Source: Sutcliffiella horikoshii
GTDB taxonomy: Bacteria > Bacillota > Bacilli > Bacillales > Bacillaceae_I
DNA length: 64,000 nucleotides
Reading direction: 5' to 3'
NCBI RefSeq assembly: GCF_021991925.1
Contig: NZ_RXZI01000001.1
Location: forward strand, 1,041,768-1,105,767
Of the stretch, positions 26,102-34,927 are shown one piece after another. The translations under genes were made by a program, and so were the position numbers. The notes under the pieces were generated by a model, which saw only the letters and a list, made by a program, of their open reading frames with translations, was not told the origin of the DNA and ran no database searches. Numbering within the stretch: the stretch's first letter is position 1; each line of letters begins with the position of its first letter.

Positions 26102-27583
26102 CTATCGCTTCTCCATCTTGTCTATAATTAGTACCATGCTTTTTAAAGTGTTTTCCATTTTGTTGTTATCATTTGTTACTTGCTCCACGCTTGCACTAAT
26201 TTCCTCAAGACCCGCAGTCGATTCTTCCATCAAAGCCGCAAATTCGTTTGTATAAAAGTCGGTGTTGGCCGTTTTTTCTTTTACCGTACCTGCAAAATCA
26301 CGAAATTGTTGTGCATCGGTCAATAAGCTGATCAACGTTTCACTAATCTGATGGAAAGACTGATTCACTTCATTGGTGGCTTCCAAATTTTTGTTCATTT
26401 TTGAAATGTTAACTTGAAGCTGGTGAAGTACTTCTTCTTTTGTTTGATGAAGGGAGGCAAGGTTTACGGTGATCTCTTTCGTTGTATCTCCAGTGGAGAT
26501 GGCAAGCTTTCTGATTTCCTCCGCTACCACCGCAAATCCTCTTCCAGCTTCCCCTGCTCTTGCAGCCTCTATGGATGCATTAAGGGCAAGTAAGTTAGTC
26601 TGTTCGGTGATGTTTTTGATATGCTGAGTCAACGTATTCGTTTCATCAATTTTTTCAGTGAGTACTTGAAAAACTGCATCCATTTCCTTAACGTCTCTTG
26701 AGAAACTACTCATATTTTGTTGAAGTTCTACTGCCAACTCTTTTCCCTGTTCAGCTACCGACTTGGTCTTATTAGTTGTCATATAAAGATTAGTAGACCT
26801 GTCCACAATATTATCCATCAGACTAGAAACATCATTTGTAAGTTCGGCAATACCACTGATCTGGTCCGTTTGTTTTTGACTGCCAACGGATAATTCTTGA
26901 ATGGTCTGGGAGACTTCACGTTGTGAATGGATATTCATGCTGATACGTTCGTGAACTTTATTGACATGATCAATGAGCGCCATTGCGTCTTGTTGAAAGG
27001 CATCCTGCTGCCTTTGTCGCTCTTCGCTTACACCTTGCATATTATTTACAATTTCTTCAAATTGGTTGAATAATTTCTTACCTATTTTCACCTGCACGAA
27101 TGTGATGACAAACAACAAAAAGAATAGTAGGACGATATTGCCCAACTGACCTTCCGTCATTAGATTCCCATTTAGAAATGACCATAATGAGTATCCGAAC
27201 AATAATAAACTACCGATGCCCCCGACAATAAAAACATTTCGGTTAAAATAGATCGTTGCAAGCATCAATACGAAAAAAGGTAAAATAAAACCTGAAATGG
27301 ATGCACCACGGTTTACTAAAATAATAAAGAAAACCGCAAAAGTCACCACGACCGTGAAGTACGGTACAACTTGGTGAAACCAATTCTTCCACTTTGTCAG
27401 AAAGAATAATATCGTTCCCATGCATAGTGCGATGAGCAGAGTAATGGTTATCACATTAGCAGCGGGGACAAGGATGTTCACCATAAGTCCCGCACCATAG
27501 GAAATAAAAATAACAAAAAACATCAGCTTGTTCTTGTTGACCAAATCTTGAAACTTCAACTCTTTCACGCTTAAAACCGACAT
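26102..27583 (-). CDS. Methyl-accepting chemotaxis protein with a polytopic membrane N-terminus
   Basis: A 493-residue receptor. Six or so membrane helices fill residues 20-180 with almost no external loop, so it has no extracellular sensor domain and no obvious HAMP domain. The signalling hairpin is normal: the tip around [20 protein letters not shown] and [12 protein letters not shown] contacts CheA/CheW. A second coiled coil ends in [17 protein letters not shown]. Such receptors may sense the membrane, ion gradient or a small lipophilic signal. ATG 27,583 is chosen (GGGGGATATGGTA); ATG 27,589 is possible. Confidence 0.88.
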   Translation of the reverse strand: MSVLSVKELKFQDLVNKNKLMFFVIFISYGAGLMVNILVPAANVITITLLIALCMGTILFFLTKWKNWFHQVVPYFTVVVTFAVFFIILVNRGASISGFILPFFVLMLATIYFNRNVFIVGGIGSLLLFGYSLWSFLNGNLMTEGQLGNIVLLFFLLFVITFVQVKIGKKLFNQFEEIVNNMQGVSEERQRQQDAFQQDAMALIDHVNKVHERISMNIHSQREVSQTIQELSVGSQKQTDQISGIAELTNDVSSLMDNIVDRSTNLYMTTNKTKSVAEQGKELAVELQQNMSSFSRDVKEMDAVFQVLTEKIDETNTLTQHIKNITEQTNLLALNASIEAARAGEAGRGFAVVAEEIRKLAISTGDTTKEITVNLASLHQTKEEVLHQLQVNISKMNKNLEATNEVNQSFHQISETLISLLTDAQQFRDFAGTVKEKTANTDFYTNEFAALMEESTAGLEEISASVEQVTNDNNKMENTLKSMVLIIDKMEKR

Positions 27584-27701
27584 TACCATATCCCCCACTT
27601 TATCCTAGCTTCTATCTCTTATCTGAATTACTATTCATTTTAAGTATTCTTCAACCCTCCTATTAAATCCTGCAATAATTCTGCTATTTTGTTGAAATTT
27701 G

Positions 27702-27735
27702 ACACAAAAAGGAGAAGTGCCCGTGGACACTCCTC
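27702..27735 (-). terminator. Terminator of msrAB
   Basis: GAGGAGTG pairs with CACTTCTC (27,735-27,712) and is followed by TTTTTGTGT on the minus strand. Confidence 0.75.
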
Positions 27736-27752
27736 TTTTTTACTCTCGTTTA

Positions 27753-28706
27753 TCATTTAAATAATGTTTTGTACTCTCCATATCCTTCTTTCTCCAGCTC
27801 ACCTACTGGGATAAATCTCAAAGCTGCTGAATTGATGCAGTATCTTAGACCACCCTTATCTACTGGCCCATCTTCAAAAACGTGTCCAAGATGTGAGTCC
27901 GCTTGCTTGCTGCGTACTTCGGTGCGCACCATACGATGACTGACATCCATCTCTTCCTTTATGGTTTCTTTTTCAATGGGTTTGGTGAAGCTAGGCCACC
28001 CGCAACCTGCATCGTATTTATCCAAGGAGCTGAACAAAGGCTCACCTGATACAATATCTACATATATCCCTTCTTCGGTATGGTTCCAGAATTCATTCTT
28101 AAAAGGGGGCTCTGTGCCGTTATTCTGGGTTACTTCATACTGCATTGGGGTTAATCTATTTTTAAGTTCCGCATCTGTTTTCTTCCAATGCTCTTTTATA
28201 AAGGCCGCACGACCAGAACCTGCCTGATACATTTTATAACGAAATGGATTTTTCTTATAATAATCTTGATGATAATCTTCCGCAGGATAAAACGGCTTGG
28301 CTGGTAGGATATTGGTAACGATTGGGTCCTTGAACCTGCCGCTCTGGGCTAGATTGTTCTTAGACTTTTCAGCAAGCTCCCTTTGCTCCTCTGTATGATA
28401 AAAAATGGCTGTCCGATAAGAATCGCCGCGGTCATGAAATTGACCACCTGGATCTGTTGGATCAATTTGGCTCCAATAAACATTCAGCAATTCCTCATAA
28501 GGAAAAACCTGTGGATCATACGTAATTTGAACCGCTTCATAATGTCCTGTTGTTTCAGAACACACTTCCTTGTATGATGGGTTTTCCTTATGTCCTCCCG
28601 TATATCCAGAAACAACCTTCTCGATTCCCGCTTGTTCATCGAAAGGTTTAACCATACACCAAAAACACCCTCCGGCAAAAGTGGCCTTTTCAAATTCTTC
28701 CGTCAT
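27753..28706 (-). CDS. msrAB: Fused methionine sulfoxide reductase MsrA-MsrB
   Basis: A 317-residue bifunctional repair enzyme. The MsrA domain (about 1-165) has the catalytic Cys in AGGCFWCM. The MsrB domain (about 180-317) has the catalytic Cys in [11 protein letters not shown] and the conserved DAGCGWPSF and DSHLGHVF. The two zinc-binding CxxC pairs of some MsrB proteins are absent. In B. subtilis A and B are separate genes; here they are one chain. ATG 28,706 follows GTGGGAGTAGGG. Cytosolic, no signal peptide. Confidence 0.95.
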   Translation of the reverse strand: MTEEFEKATFAGGCFWCMVKPFDEQAGIEKVVSGYTGGHKENPSYKEVCSETTGHYEAVQITYDPQVFPYEELLNVYWSQIDPTDPGGQFHDRGDSYRTAIFYHTEEQRELAEKSKNNLAQSGRFKDPIVTNILPAKPFYPAEDYHQDYYKKNPFRYKMYQAGSGRAAFIKEHWKKTDAELKNRLTPMQYEVTQNNGTEPPFKNEFWNHTEEGIYVDIVSGEPLFSSLDKYDAGCGWPSFTKPIEKETIKEEMDVSHRMVRTEVRSKQADSHLGHVFEDGPVDKGGLRYCINSAALRFIPVGELEKEGYGEYKTLFK

Positions 28707-28827
28707 CCCTACTCCCACCTTTTAACTATTATTTAGATGAATTATAGCAATAACGCTCTTAAATTCCTAATGGTATGCTTAAGGAAGCTTTTTAGTATGA
28801 TAAAATAAAGAGATGAGTTAATATACA

Positions 28828-29009
28828 AGGCTCTTTTCTCAAAGATTGTAGCTATTCACTAGGTGAAAAATCGCCAATGGGATTTTTTAAAAACTTAGTC
28901 GCATTATAGGCATGTATTCCATTCTTTCAGCCAAGAAAGAAATTCGCCAGGAACCTAATGGGTTATTTAAAAATGCGTAAAGGCAACAAAGTATGCGAAA
29001 TCAGCCTTA
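28828..29009. repeat. Paired inverted dispersed repeats between msrAB and the GTPase gene
   Basis: The left part (28,828-28,896) is copy 3 of the AAGGCTCTTTTC repeat with an AAAAATC/GATTTTTT hairpin. The right part (28,969-29,009) is the GCGTAAAGGCAACAAAGT repeat, whose complement also starts AAGGCTGATTTCGC. The two ends are thus inverted relatives, as in a small MITE-like unit. No gene lies in 28,707-29,031. Confidence 0.5.
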
Positions 29010-29031
29010 CCCAATCAGGAGGTTTCAATAA

Positions 29032-29952
29032 ATGAACAGGAAAGTGGAAGTTTACATATTATCTGGGTTTTTAGGGAGTGGAAAAACCACCCTTCTAACC
29101 CAGATGCTGCAACAAGAGCAAGCAGAAAAACGAAAAGTAGCAGTAGTAATGAATGAGCTTGGGAAGGTGTCCATCGATTCTGATTCCGTTCCGGAAGATA
29201 CCCCTTTATCTGAACTATTCGATGGCTGTATTTGCTGTACCATACAGGAAAAATTAGAGTCTACGATGCAGGGTTTGTTGATGGATAAAGAACTAGACGC
29301 TATCTACATAGAAACCACTGGAGCAGCCCATCCAGTAGAAGTCTTAGATACGGTTCTTTCCCCAATTTTTGCAGATAGATTCTCAGGTGCCCGCATCATT
29401 ACCCTATTGGATGTATTACGATGGAAAGATCGGGCAAGCTTGTCTGTTCAAGTTAGACAATTAATCAGGGAACAGGTGAAACATGCCGATATGCTTATCC
29501 TCAATAAAACGGATTTACTTAGCGAGGGAGAAGTATCTAGCATCTTATTTGAATTGCAGACCATCAACCCCCATGCATCTACCCTTCTTACCACTTACGC
29601 AAAGATTCCTGCAAACAGCTGGAAACAGACGAAACAAATTGAAAAAGGTAGTCATGAAGGTGCACATGTAAACAAAGCACTTCATTTAAAGACATTTGTT
29701 TATCAATTTTCCAGCCAAATTGACTTGGATGAATTTGAAGACTGGCTCAGAAATCTACCTGATTCGGTCTATCGTATCAAAGGTTATTTATCGTTTGAGC
29801 ATACTAGTGGTGTCTATCTTTTCCAGTACTCCTATGGTACACCACTATATTTAAAAGAACTTGTGAAAGTACCTCTCAACCTTGTCATTATAGGGGAAAA
29901 TTTAAATACCGAGACCCTGAAACAACAGCTGGCATCGTTGGAGAAGAAATAG
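29032..29952 (+). CDS. CobW/COG0523 family GTP-binding metallochaperone
   Basis: A 306-residue G3E GTPase. Walker A FLGSGKTTLL, the metal-binding GCICCT (CxCC), ETTGAAHP and the base-specificity NKTDLL are all present. The C-terminal CobW_C domain (about 220-300) is short and lacks a His-rich tail. Family members deliver zinc, cobalt or nickel; the target cannot be read here and no Zur box is seen upstream. AGGAGGTTTCAATAA precedes the ATG. Monocistronic. Confidence 0.88.
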   Translation: MNRKVEVYILSGFLGSGKTTLLTQMLQQEQAEKRKVAVVMNELGKVSIDSDSVPEDTPLSELFDGCICCTIQEKLESTMQGLLMDKELDAIYIETTGAAHPVEVLDTVLSPIFADRFSGARIITLLDVLRWKDRASLSVQVRQLIREQVKHADMLILNKTDLLSEGEVSSILFELQTINPHASTLLTTYAKIPANSWKQTKQIEKGSHEGAHVNKALHLKTFVYQFSSQIDLDEFEDWLRNLPDSVYRIKGYLSFEHTSGVYLFQYSYGTPLYLKELVKVPLNLVIIGENLNTETLKQQLASLEKK

Positions 29953-29963
29953 AGTCTTATCAC

Positions 29964-29999
29964 AAGCCCCCTATTCCTTTAGTGAATAGGGGCTTTTTA
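29964..29999 (+). terminator. Terminator of the COG0523 GTPase gene
   Basis: AAGCCCC(C)TATTC pairs with GAATAGGGGCTT (one bulged C), followed by TTTT. Confidence 0.85.
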
Positions 30000-30088
30000 A
30001 TGACATGAAGTTTTTCAATCATGAATAGTCAAAATACGAATATCCTTATTACAAGGGATGAAATCGGTATTTTGAAAAGAGGGATAAT

Positions 30089-30937
30089 ATGATTCTAATA
30101 TCTGGTGAATCTGTTTCAGATACCTCCATATTTTCGTTTAAGGGGTTGGAAGAAACTATCTTCAAAAGTTTACTTGCTGACCGAGAGACCTACTCATATG
30201 ATAGTCCGGAAGAATTGGAATTTGAAATAGCCTTACGGAATAACATTGTTGCCAGTGCAAACTTAATGGCAAAAGGGGTAGCACGTTTTGAAACATTCGC
30301 TGGAACCCAGGGTAACCCTTCCTTCTGGCAGATAACAGATGTTGGCGGTTTATCATTAAGAAGGGGTGTCAATCCCTCTGATGCAATTTCTGATATTTTC
30401 ACAAATAGCCAGGAGTATGCTTATGAATGTGCGACAGGTATTGTTATGATTTATTATCATGCCATTCTTAACACAGTTGGTGAACAGTTTTTTAATAAGT
30501 ACTTCCAAGAACTTTTTTTATATAGCTGGCATTTTGACTCAGACCTTGTTATGCAATCCGTTCACACTTTTCACTTCATTCCGGGTGATGTCGTTTATTT
30601 TAAAAATCCTGATTTTAATCCTTTAACTTATTGGTGGAGAGGGGAAAATGCGGTGGTGATGGGGGGCGGCAAGTATTTTGGACACGGACTCGGAATAAGG
30701 GATGCGGATTATATCATCGACTTTCTAAATGGCACTAGAAAGCCAGAAAGCACCCAGCCCGCCTTTCTAACTGATTATGTAGCAAGACCATCTTTCACGC
30801 ACTTGGCGAAGCTGTTTTTAAATCAACGTGATTATATTCGAAAGAAGAACTATCACCCTATCATCTTCCATAATAAAGACTCTATCTCCTGTGATCGATA
30901 CCTCTTTTATCTATATCGCCACTATTTGCATAACTAG
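30089..30937 (+). CDS. tgl: Protein-glutamine gamma-glutamyltransferase (spore transglutaminase Tgl)
   Basis: A 282-residue enzyme that cross-links coat proteins (epsilon-gamma-glutamyl-lysine bonds) late in sporulation. The catalytic Cys is in YAYECATGIVMIYYHA near residue 114; the partner His is in YFGHGLGI and WRGEN is conserved. It is about 35 residues longer than the 245-residue B. subtilis enzyme, with a C-terminal extension ending YLYRHYLHN. GAGGGATAAT precedes the ATG. Repeat element B and its hairpins follow immediately. Confidence 0.93.
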   Translation: MILISGESVSDTSIFSFKGLEETIFKSLLADRETYSYDSPEELEFEIALRNNIVASANLMAKGVARFETFAGTQGNPSFWQITDVGGLSLRRGVNPSDAISDIFTNSQEYAYECATGIVMIYYHAILNTVGEQFFNKYFQELFLYSWHFDSDLVMQSVHTFHFIPGDVVYFKNPDFNPLTYWWRGENAVVMGGGKYFGHGLGIRDADYIIDFLNGTRKPESTQPAFLTDYVARPSFTHLAKLFLNQRDYIRKKNYHPIIFHNKDSISCDRYLFYLYRHYLHN

Positions 30938-30952
30938 GAACTTACCAAAAGC

Positions 30953-31335
30953 AAAGGCTGATTTCCAAAAAGGGGTCAGCCTTTCAGACTGTTTACAAAC
31001 CCTAATAATCTTTATATTTGCATTTACTTGTTGATCTTCATTCCAGGCGCTTCGCTTATCCTTAAGGCGGTCCGTAAGCCTCCACGGGCTACGCCCAGGC
31101 CGCTGAAAAGTTCCTAATTTTAGTAATCTGTTCCATACCGCTGTTGATTTCCGCACTAGGCTTCGCTTTCCGCGGGGCGACCTTGAGCCTCCTCGGGCTA
31201 CGCCCTGCGGGGTCTTCCCTGTCCCTTCCTGCGGGAGCATTCGCGCCTTCCATTACAATCAACTTGAATACTGCAATGATATTTACTTTGTCTATACAAT
31301 AAAAGGCTGAACCCCCCAAAAAGGGGTCAGCCTTT
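30953..31335. mobile_element. Dispersed GC-rich element B (composite), flanked by duplicated hairpins
   Basis: Body about 30,985-31,297, left end CAGACTGTTTACAAAC, right end ACTTTGTCTATACA. Flanking hairpins at 30,953-30,984 and 31,302-31,335 share the AAAGGCTGA and GGGGTCAGCCTTT arms. The left hairpin serves tgl (+), the right serves the small genes on the minus strand. Two nested cores are visible (GCCTCCACGGGCTACGCC and GCCTCCTCGGGCTACGCC). Confidence 0.75.
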
Positions 31336-31483
31336 ATTTGTAATTTTGTACATACCTTAGTATTTCTAAAGCCCTCTCTCCTTCCGCCAAAAGCAACTCC
31401 TCCCATCTTGCATCTCTTTCTTGGTCCAATTTTATGATGTCACTTGCCAACTTTAACGAATTGGAAATTTCATTCATTTCCAT
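31334..31483 (-). CDS. Small acidic helical protein, unknown (49 aa)
   Basis: ATG 31,483 follows GAGGAGTGATAAAG and overlaps the FbpA-like gene by 14 nt. The product is a predicted amphipathic helix (LKLASDIIKLDQERDARWEE...). Its stop lies inside the terminator hairpin at 31,302-31,335. Tight overlap suggests a functional partner of the FbpA-like protein, perhaps an FbpB-type subunit; unproven. Confidence 0.55.
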   Translation of the reverse strand: MEMNEISNSLKLASDIIKLDQERDARWEELLLAEGERALEILRYVQNYK

Positions 31484-31646
31484 CTTTATCACTCCTCTGT
31501 TCAATTAAAGTTGTGTATTCTTTCTTGAGCTCGCTTAACGTGTACGAGGAAAGAAGTCCGTGATCCAGAAAATAGCCAGTTGCAATAAGCTTATCAATAT
31601 AGAATTCTCTTGCATTAGTAATGGCACTCTTTAGCATTTTAGACAT
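31470..31646 (-). CDS. Fur-regulated basic protein A-like (FbpA family)
   Basis: A 58-residue protein. FYIDKLIATGYF followed by YTLSELKKEYTTLI matches the FbpA-type helical motif as I remember it. In B. subtilis such proteins assist the iron-sparing response with the sRNA FsrA. I see no clear Fur box upstream (31,647-31,740), so iron control is not shown. ATG 31,646 follows GAGGTGGGGATT. Confidence 0.55.
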   Translation of the reverse strand: MSKMLKSAITNAREFYIDKLIATGYFLDHGLLSSYTLSELKKEYTTLIEQRSDKDGNE

Positions 31647-31747
31647 AATCCCCACCTCTCTTTAAAAAAGTTTAAACGATACTTTCGTGTTCTTCCGTAT
31701 TTTTGTAAGGACTTTTAACACGAAATTATATATTTTAAAGATTTAGT

Positions 31748-31764
31748 TGTAAGGAATTCTGACA
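31748..31764 (+). promoter_or_regulatory. TnrA/GlnR operator upstream of tnrA
   Basis: TGTAAGGAATTCTGACA matches TGTNANAWWWTNTNACA with one deviation. Its centre (31,756) is about 51 nt before the start site predicted from TATAAT at 31,795-31,800, the spacing at which TnrA activates promoters in B. subtilis. Confidence 0.75.
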
Positions 31765-31794
31765 AATATCCAAGAACCTAATCTTGATTTGTAC

Positions 31795-31800
31795 TATAAT
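31795..31800 (+). promoter_or_regulatory. -10 box of tnrA
   Basis: Perfect TATAAT without a good -35 at 17 nt, consistent with activator dependence. Expected start near 31,807. Confidence 0.55.
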
Positions 31801-31835
31801 GTAAGGAAGAGATGTAGAATAGGATGTGAATGGCT

Positions 31836-32159
31836 ATGACACAGGAAGACCCATCATTAAAAGAAAGAAAAGTCATCTCAATCGGCACTGTTCGTGATCT
31901 TACAGGCTTATCGGAAAGACAGATAAGATACTATGAAGAACGCAAGCTTATATTTCCTGCACGTTCCGGTTCAGGTATCAGGAAATATTCCTTCTCGGAT
32001 GTAGAGCGTCTCATGGAAATCGCTAACCAAATGGAAGAAGGCGTCCAGACCCACGAGATACGTAGAGAATGGAAAAAGAAAGAAAAAGAAAATGAAAATT
32101 GGAAAAAGCAGATGTTGAAAGGCCAAATACAGGCACACTTTAAGCAAAATAGAAATTGA
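31836..32159 (+). CDS. tnrA: Nitrogen-sensing MerR-family regulator TnrA
   Basis: A 107-residue DNA-binding protein. The winged-helix region [20 protein letters not shown] then [12 protein letters not shown] and [15 protein letters not shown] are nearly identical to TnrA as I recall it. The C-terminal [14 protein letters not shown] is the short tail that feedback-inhibited glutamine synthetase binds, which separates TnrA from GlnR. Start ATG 31,836 aligns with B. subtilis; an ATG 6 nt earlier is less well spaced. Positive autoregulation is suggested by the operator at 31,748. Confidence 0.93.
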   Translation: MTQEDPSLKERKVISIGTVRDLTGLSERQIRYYEERKLIFPARSGSGIRKYSFSDVERLMEIANQMEEGVQTHEIRREWKKKEKENENWKKQMLKGQIQAHFKQNRN

Positions 32160-32185
32160 TAATACCAAAATAATAGCACCTAAAG

Positions 32186-32228
32186 AGGCTCGTTCCGTTC
32201 ACATGCAGACCGGAAGAAGCCTTTTTCT
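32186..32228 (+). terminator. Terminator of tnrA
   Basis: AGGCT..TTCCG and CGGAA..AGCCT form a stem with a 13-nt loop, then TTTTTCTTTT. Confidence 0.75.
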
Positions 32229-32319
32229 TTTGTACTTATAAAATACTAGTTAAATCTTAACTGGACACTTTGGATATGCTACCATTATCACATTATGATT
32301 ATTTATGGAGCGTGTATGG

Positions 32320-34080
32320 ATGTTTGAATTACTACTCACTATGCTGGAGCGCCTCGGGATTATTGTAACCGTGGCCTTCATCATGACAAGACTTCCTTTT
32401 TTTCGACAACTGATCAACCGTCAGCAGATTGGACGTCATCAACAATTTTATGCCATATTATTCTTTGGCTTCTTCGGAATCATCGGTACCTATACAGGTC
32501 TAACCTTCAGTACGGAAACATTAGGTTTTAATCGTTGGATCACGGAATTGAACCAAACAGAGGCAATCGCTAATTCCCGTGTAATTGGAATTGTAATGGC
32601 AGGACTGCTTGGAGGATACAAAGTGGGAATTGGTGCAGGGCTGATAGCTGGTATCCATCGTATGAGTTTAGGTGGGTTTACCGCTTTTTCCTGCGGATTT
32701 TCCGCCATCGTGGCTGGACTTTTGGCTGGGTTCATACGTAGTAAGTACAAAGGAAAACGCATAAGCGTCCGTGTTGCTCTCTTAACAGGTGCATTGGCAG
32801 AAGCAATACAAATGGGAATCATTCTAATCGGCTCTCAGCCCTTTGAGCGAGCTTTGAGTCTTGTGGAAAGCATTGGACTTCCGATGATATTGGCAAACGG
32901 AGTGGGTTCAGCCCTATTCTTTCTAATTATACTGGCAGTGATCAATGAAGAGGAAAAGGTAGGTGCTGTTCAGGCCCAAAAGGCTTTGTCTCTTGCAGAG
33001 AACACACTTGCCCATCTTAGAACAGGCTTAAGTCCACATTCCGCGGAAGAAACGTGCAAGATTATTTTTAACGAAGTAAATGCAAGTGCTGTGGCAATGA
33101 CTGATAAAGAGCAAATCCTTGCTCATGTTGGTATAGGGAATGATCATCATCGCCCACTCTCTCCCATTCAGACATATAGTACCAAGCAAGTACTAGAACT
33201 TGGTAACCTTTTAGTGGCTGGAAAAAAAGACATTCAGTGTCAGGAATCATCATGCCCATTAGGAGCAGTTGTTATTGCACCATTAAAGAAGAGGGAGAAA
33301 CCGGTCGGAACACTCAAGTTCTACTTCCCCTCGGAAAAGGATATCGATAATGTTGTTATACAACTTATCAAAGGGTTAAGCTCTCTCATGAGCCATCAAC
33401 TGGAAATATCGGATGCAGAAAAAGCTTCCAAGCTGGCAAAAGAAGCGGAGATAAAAGCGCTTCAAGCACAGATAAGTCCGCATTTTCTTTTCAACTCTTT
33501 AAATATCATTGTTTCTTTGATAAGAACAGATCCAAAGAAAGCAAGAAAGCTGCTTATTTCCCTTTCCCGTTTCTTCCGCCAAAATTTGACCGCAACAACG
33601 GAAAAGTGGACAACTCTACATGAGGAGCTAAAACATGTGCAGGCATACCTTTCTGTGGAAGAAGCACGCTTTGTCGACCGTTTAACCGTAGAATACAATG
33701 TAGAGGAGTCCGCCCTCCCCTACCTCATCCCACCACTGTCGCTACAACCCATTGTGGAAAATGCGGTCAAACATGGCCTCAAGGATATTAACGAAAATTG
33801 TAAAATCAATATACAGATCAAGGAGTCACTTGATGATATTTTCATCTCTATCGCAGACAATGGAATAGGGATTTCCCACGAGCGAATCGCTATACTAGGA
33901 GAGGACCTGGTATCATCTCCTACCGGGACGGGGCTGGGACTGTACAATATCAATAAGAGACTAACTATGATGTTTGGAAAGGAATCGAAATTATATTTTC
34001 ATAGTGCACCAAATGTTGGTACTACGGTATCCTTTTCCATCCATAAAAAATTAAATAAGGATGAATTTTCTAATGAATAA
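32320..34080 (+). CDS. lytS: LytS-type sensor histidine kinase
   Basis: A 586-residue membrane kinase. Six membrane helices of the 5TM-5TMR_LYT type occupy residues 1-210 (VIGIVMAGLLGGYKVGIGAG). A GAF-like domain (about 225-360) contains a Cys pair (QCQESSCPLGA). The HisKA-type box AQISPHFLFNSLNIIV and the ATP-lid motifs IVENAVKHG, DNGIGI and GTGLGLYNI follow. Relatives (BtsS, PftS) sense pyruvate. ATG 32,320 is chosen (GGAG nine nt upstream). The end overlaps the regulator gene by 8 nt. Its neighbour cstA supports pyruvate sensing. Confidence 0.9.
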   Translation: MFELLLTMLERLGIIVTVAFIMTRLPFFRQLINRQQIGRHQQFYAILFFGFFGIIGTYTGLTFSTETLGFNRWITELNQTEAIANSRVIGIVMAGLLGGYKVGIGAGLIAGIHRMSLGGFTAFSCGFSAIVAGLLAGFIRSKYKGKRISVRVALLTGALAEAIQMGIILIGSQPFERALSLVESIGLPMILANGVGSALFFLIILAVINEEEKVGAVQAQKALSLAENTLAHLRTGLSPHSAEETCKIIFNEVNASAVAMTDKEQILAHVGIGNDHHRPLSPIQTYSTKQVLELGNLLVAGKKDIQCQESSCPLGAVVIAPLKKREKPVGTLKFYFPSEKDIDNVVIQLIKGLSSLMSHQLEISDAEKASKLAKEAEIKALQAQISPHFLFNSLNIIVSLIRTDPKKARKLLISLSRFFRQNLTATTEKWTTLHEELKHVQAYLSVEEARFVDRLTVEYNVEESALPYLIPPLSLQPIVENAVKHGLKDINENCKINIQIKESLDDIFISIADNGIGISHERIAILGEDLVSSPTGTGLGLYNINKRLTMMFGKESKLYFHSAPNVGTTVSFSIHKKLNKDEFSNE

Positions 34081-34801
34081 AATAAAAATTATGATCGTGG
34101 ATGATGAACGCTATAGCCGTGATGAGCTGAAACACCTGCTTGGGGAATATAATTCAATACAGATAATTGCTGAGGCTGCATCAGGAGAAGACGCCCTAGT
34201 GGCATGCATGCAACAGCAACCCGATGTGGTATTTCTTGATATTGAAATGCCAAAAATGAATGGATTGGAAGTTGCCAATCATTTAAAGGAATTGAAGAAA
34301 TCCCCCTTTATTGTTTTTGCAACCGCGTACCCAAACTTTGCCGTAGAAGCCTTTCGTCATGAAGCGGTAGATTATTTGTTAAAACCTTATGAAGAGGAAC
34401 AATTAGAACAAACCATACAGCGACTTAGAAAACTTCTACATGGAGATAAGGAAGCCCTTTCACCAAGTTCCTCCTCCAAGCTAGCTGTTGAACATGATGG
34501 TGAAATTCATTTCCTGGATCCTTTGGACATTCTTTATATTAGCCGTGAGGATCGACTAACACGTATATACACGAAAGAGTCAAATTTCGAATCGAAGCTT
34601 GCCTTGAAGGATCTTGAAGAAAGGCTAGCAAGCTTTCCTTTCTTTCGTATCCATAAAAGCTATCTTGTTAATTTAAATTATGTATCCAAATTGATCCCCT
34701 GGTTTAACGGTGCTTATATGCTCGAACTAACCAACAGTACAGAAAAACTGTCAGTAAGCAGAAATTATGTGAAATCACTTAGAAATAAACTTGAATTATA
34801 G
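34073..34801 (+). CDS. lytR: LytTR-family response regulator
   Basis: A 242-residue regulator. The receiver domain has IMIVDDERYSR, the phospho-acceptor in VVFLDIEMPKMNGLE and the KPYEEEQ switch Lys. The LytTR DNA-binding domain (about 140-242) has ILYISREDRLTRIYT and FFRIHKSYLVNLNYV. It is the partner of the upstream kinase (coupled ATG 34,073) and probably activates cstA. Not to be confused with the LCP protein also called LytR. Confidence 0.92.
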   Translation: MNKIKIMIVDDERYSRDELKHLLGEYNSIQIIAEAASGEDALVACMQQQPDVVFLDIEMPKMNGLEVANHLKELKKSPFIVFATAYPNFAVEAFRHEAVDYLLKPYEEEQLEQTIQRLRKLLHGDKEALSPSSSSKLAVEHDGEIHFLDPLDILYISREDRLTRIYTKESNFESKLALKDLEERLASFPFFRIHKSYLVNLNYVSKLIPWFNGAYMLELTNSTEKLSVSRNYVKSLRNKLEL

Positions 34802-34836
34802 CATGTCAGTGTCGAAAACTGACATGTTATTTCTTT
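34802..34836 (+). terminator. Terminator of lytS-lytR
   Basis: CATGTCAGT and ACTGACATG form a perfect 9-bp stem (34,802-34,826) followed by TTATTTCTTTTT. Confidence 0.75.
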
Positions 34837-34884
34837 TTATATACATGTTAATCAAAGTCGACCCTGATGTAAGCCTTTTCATCC

Positions 34885-34890
34885 TATAAT
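34885..34890 (+). promoter_or_regulatory. -10 box of cstA, activator-dependent type
   Basis: Perfect TATAAT 38 nt before the cstA start. No fair -35 hexamer lies 16-18 nt upstream, as expected if the LytTR regulator supplies contacts. Confidence 0.45.
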
Positions 34891-34927
34891 GATGTTACTC
34901 CAAAAAAAAAGAGAGGGGTCATCAATC

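Noticed and set aside
26102..27700. Sigma-D promoter for the chemoreceptor
   Set aside because: No TAAA-N15-GCCGATAT-like sequence upstream of 27,583.
30911..31406. Two minus-strand open frames across element B
   Set aside because: They run over the repeat and its hairpins and overlap the small genes; no start signal or recognisable motif.
31647..31747. Fur box before the FbpA-like gene
   Set aside because: No TGATAATNATTATCA-like match was seen on either strand.
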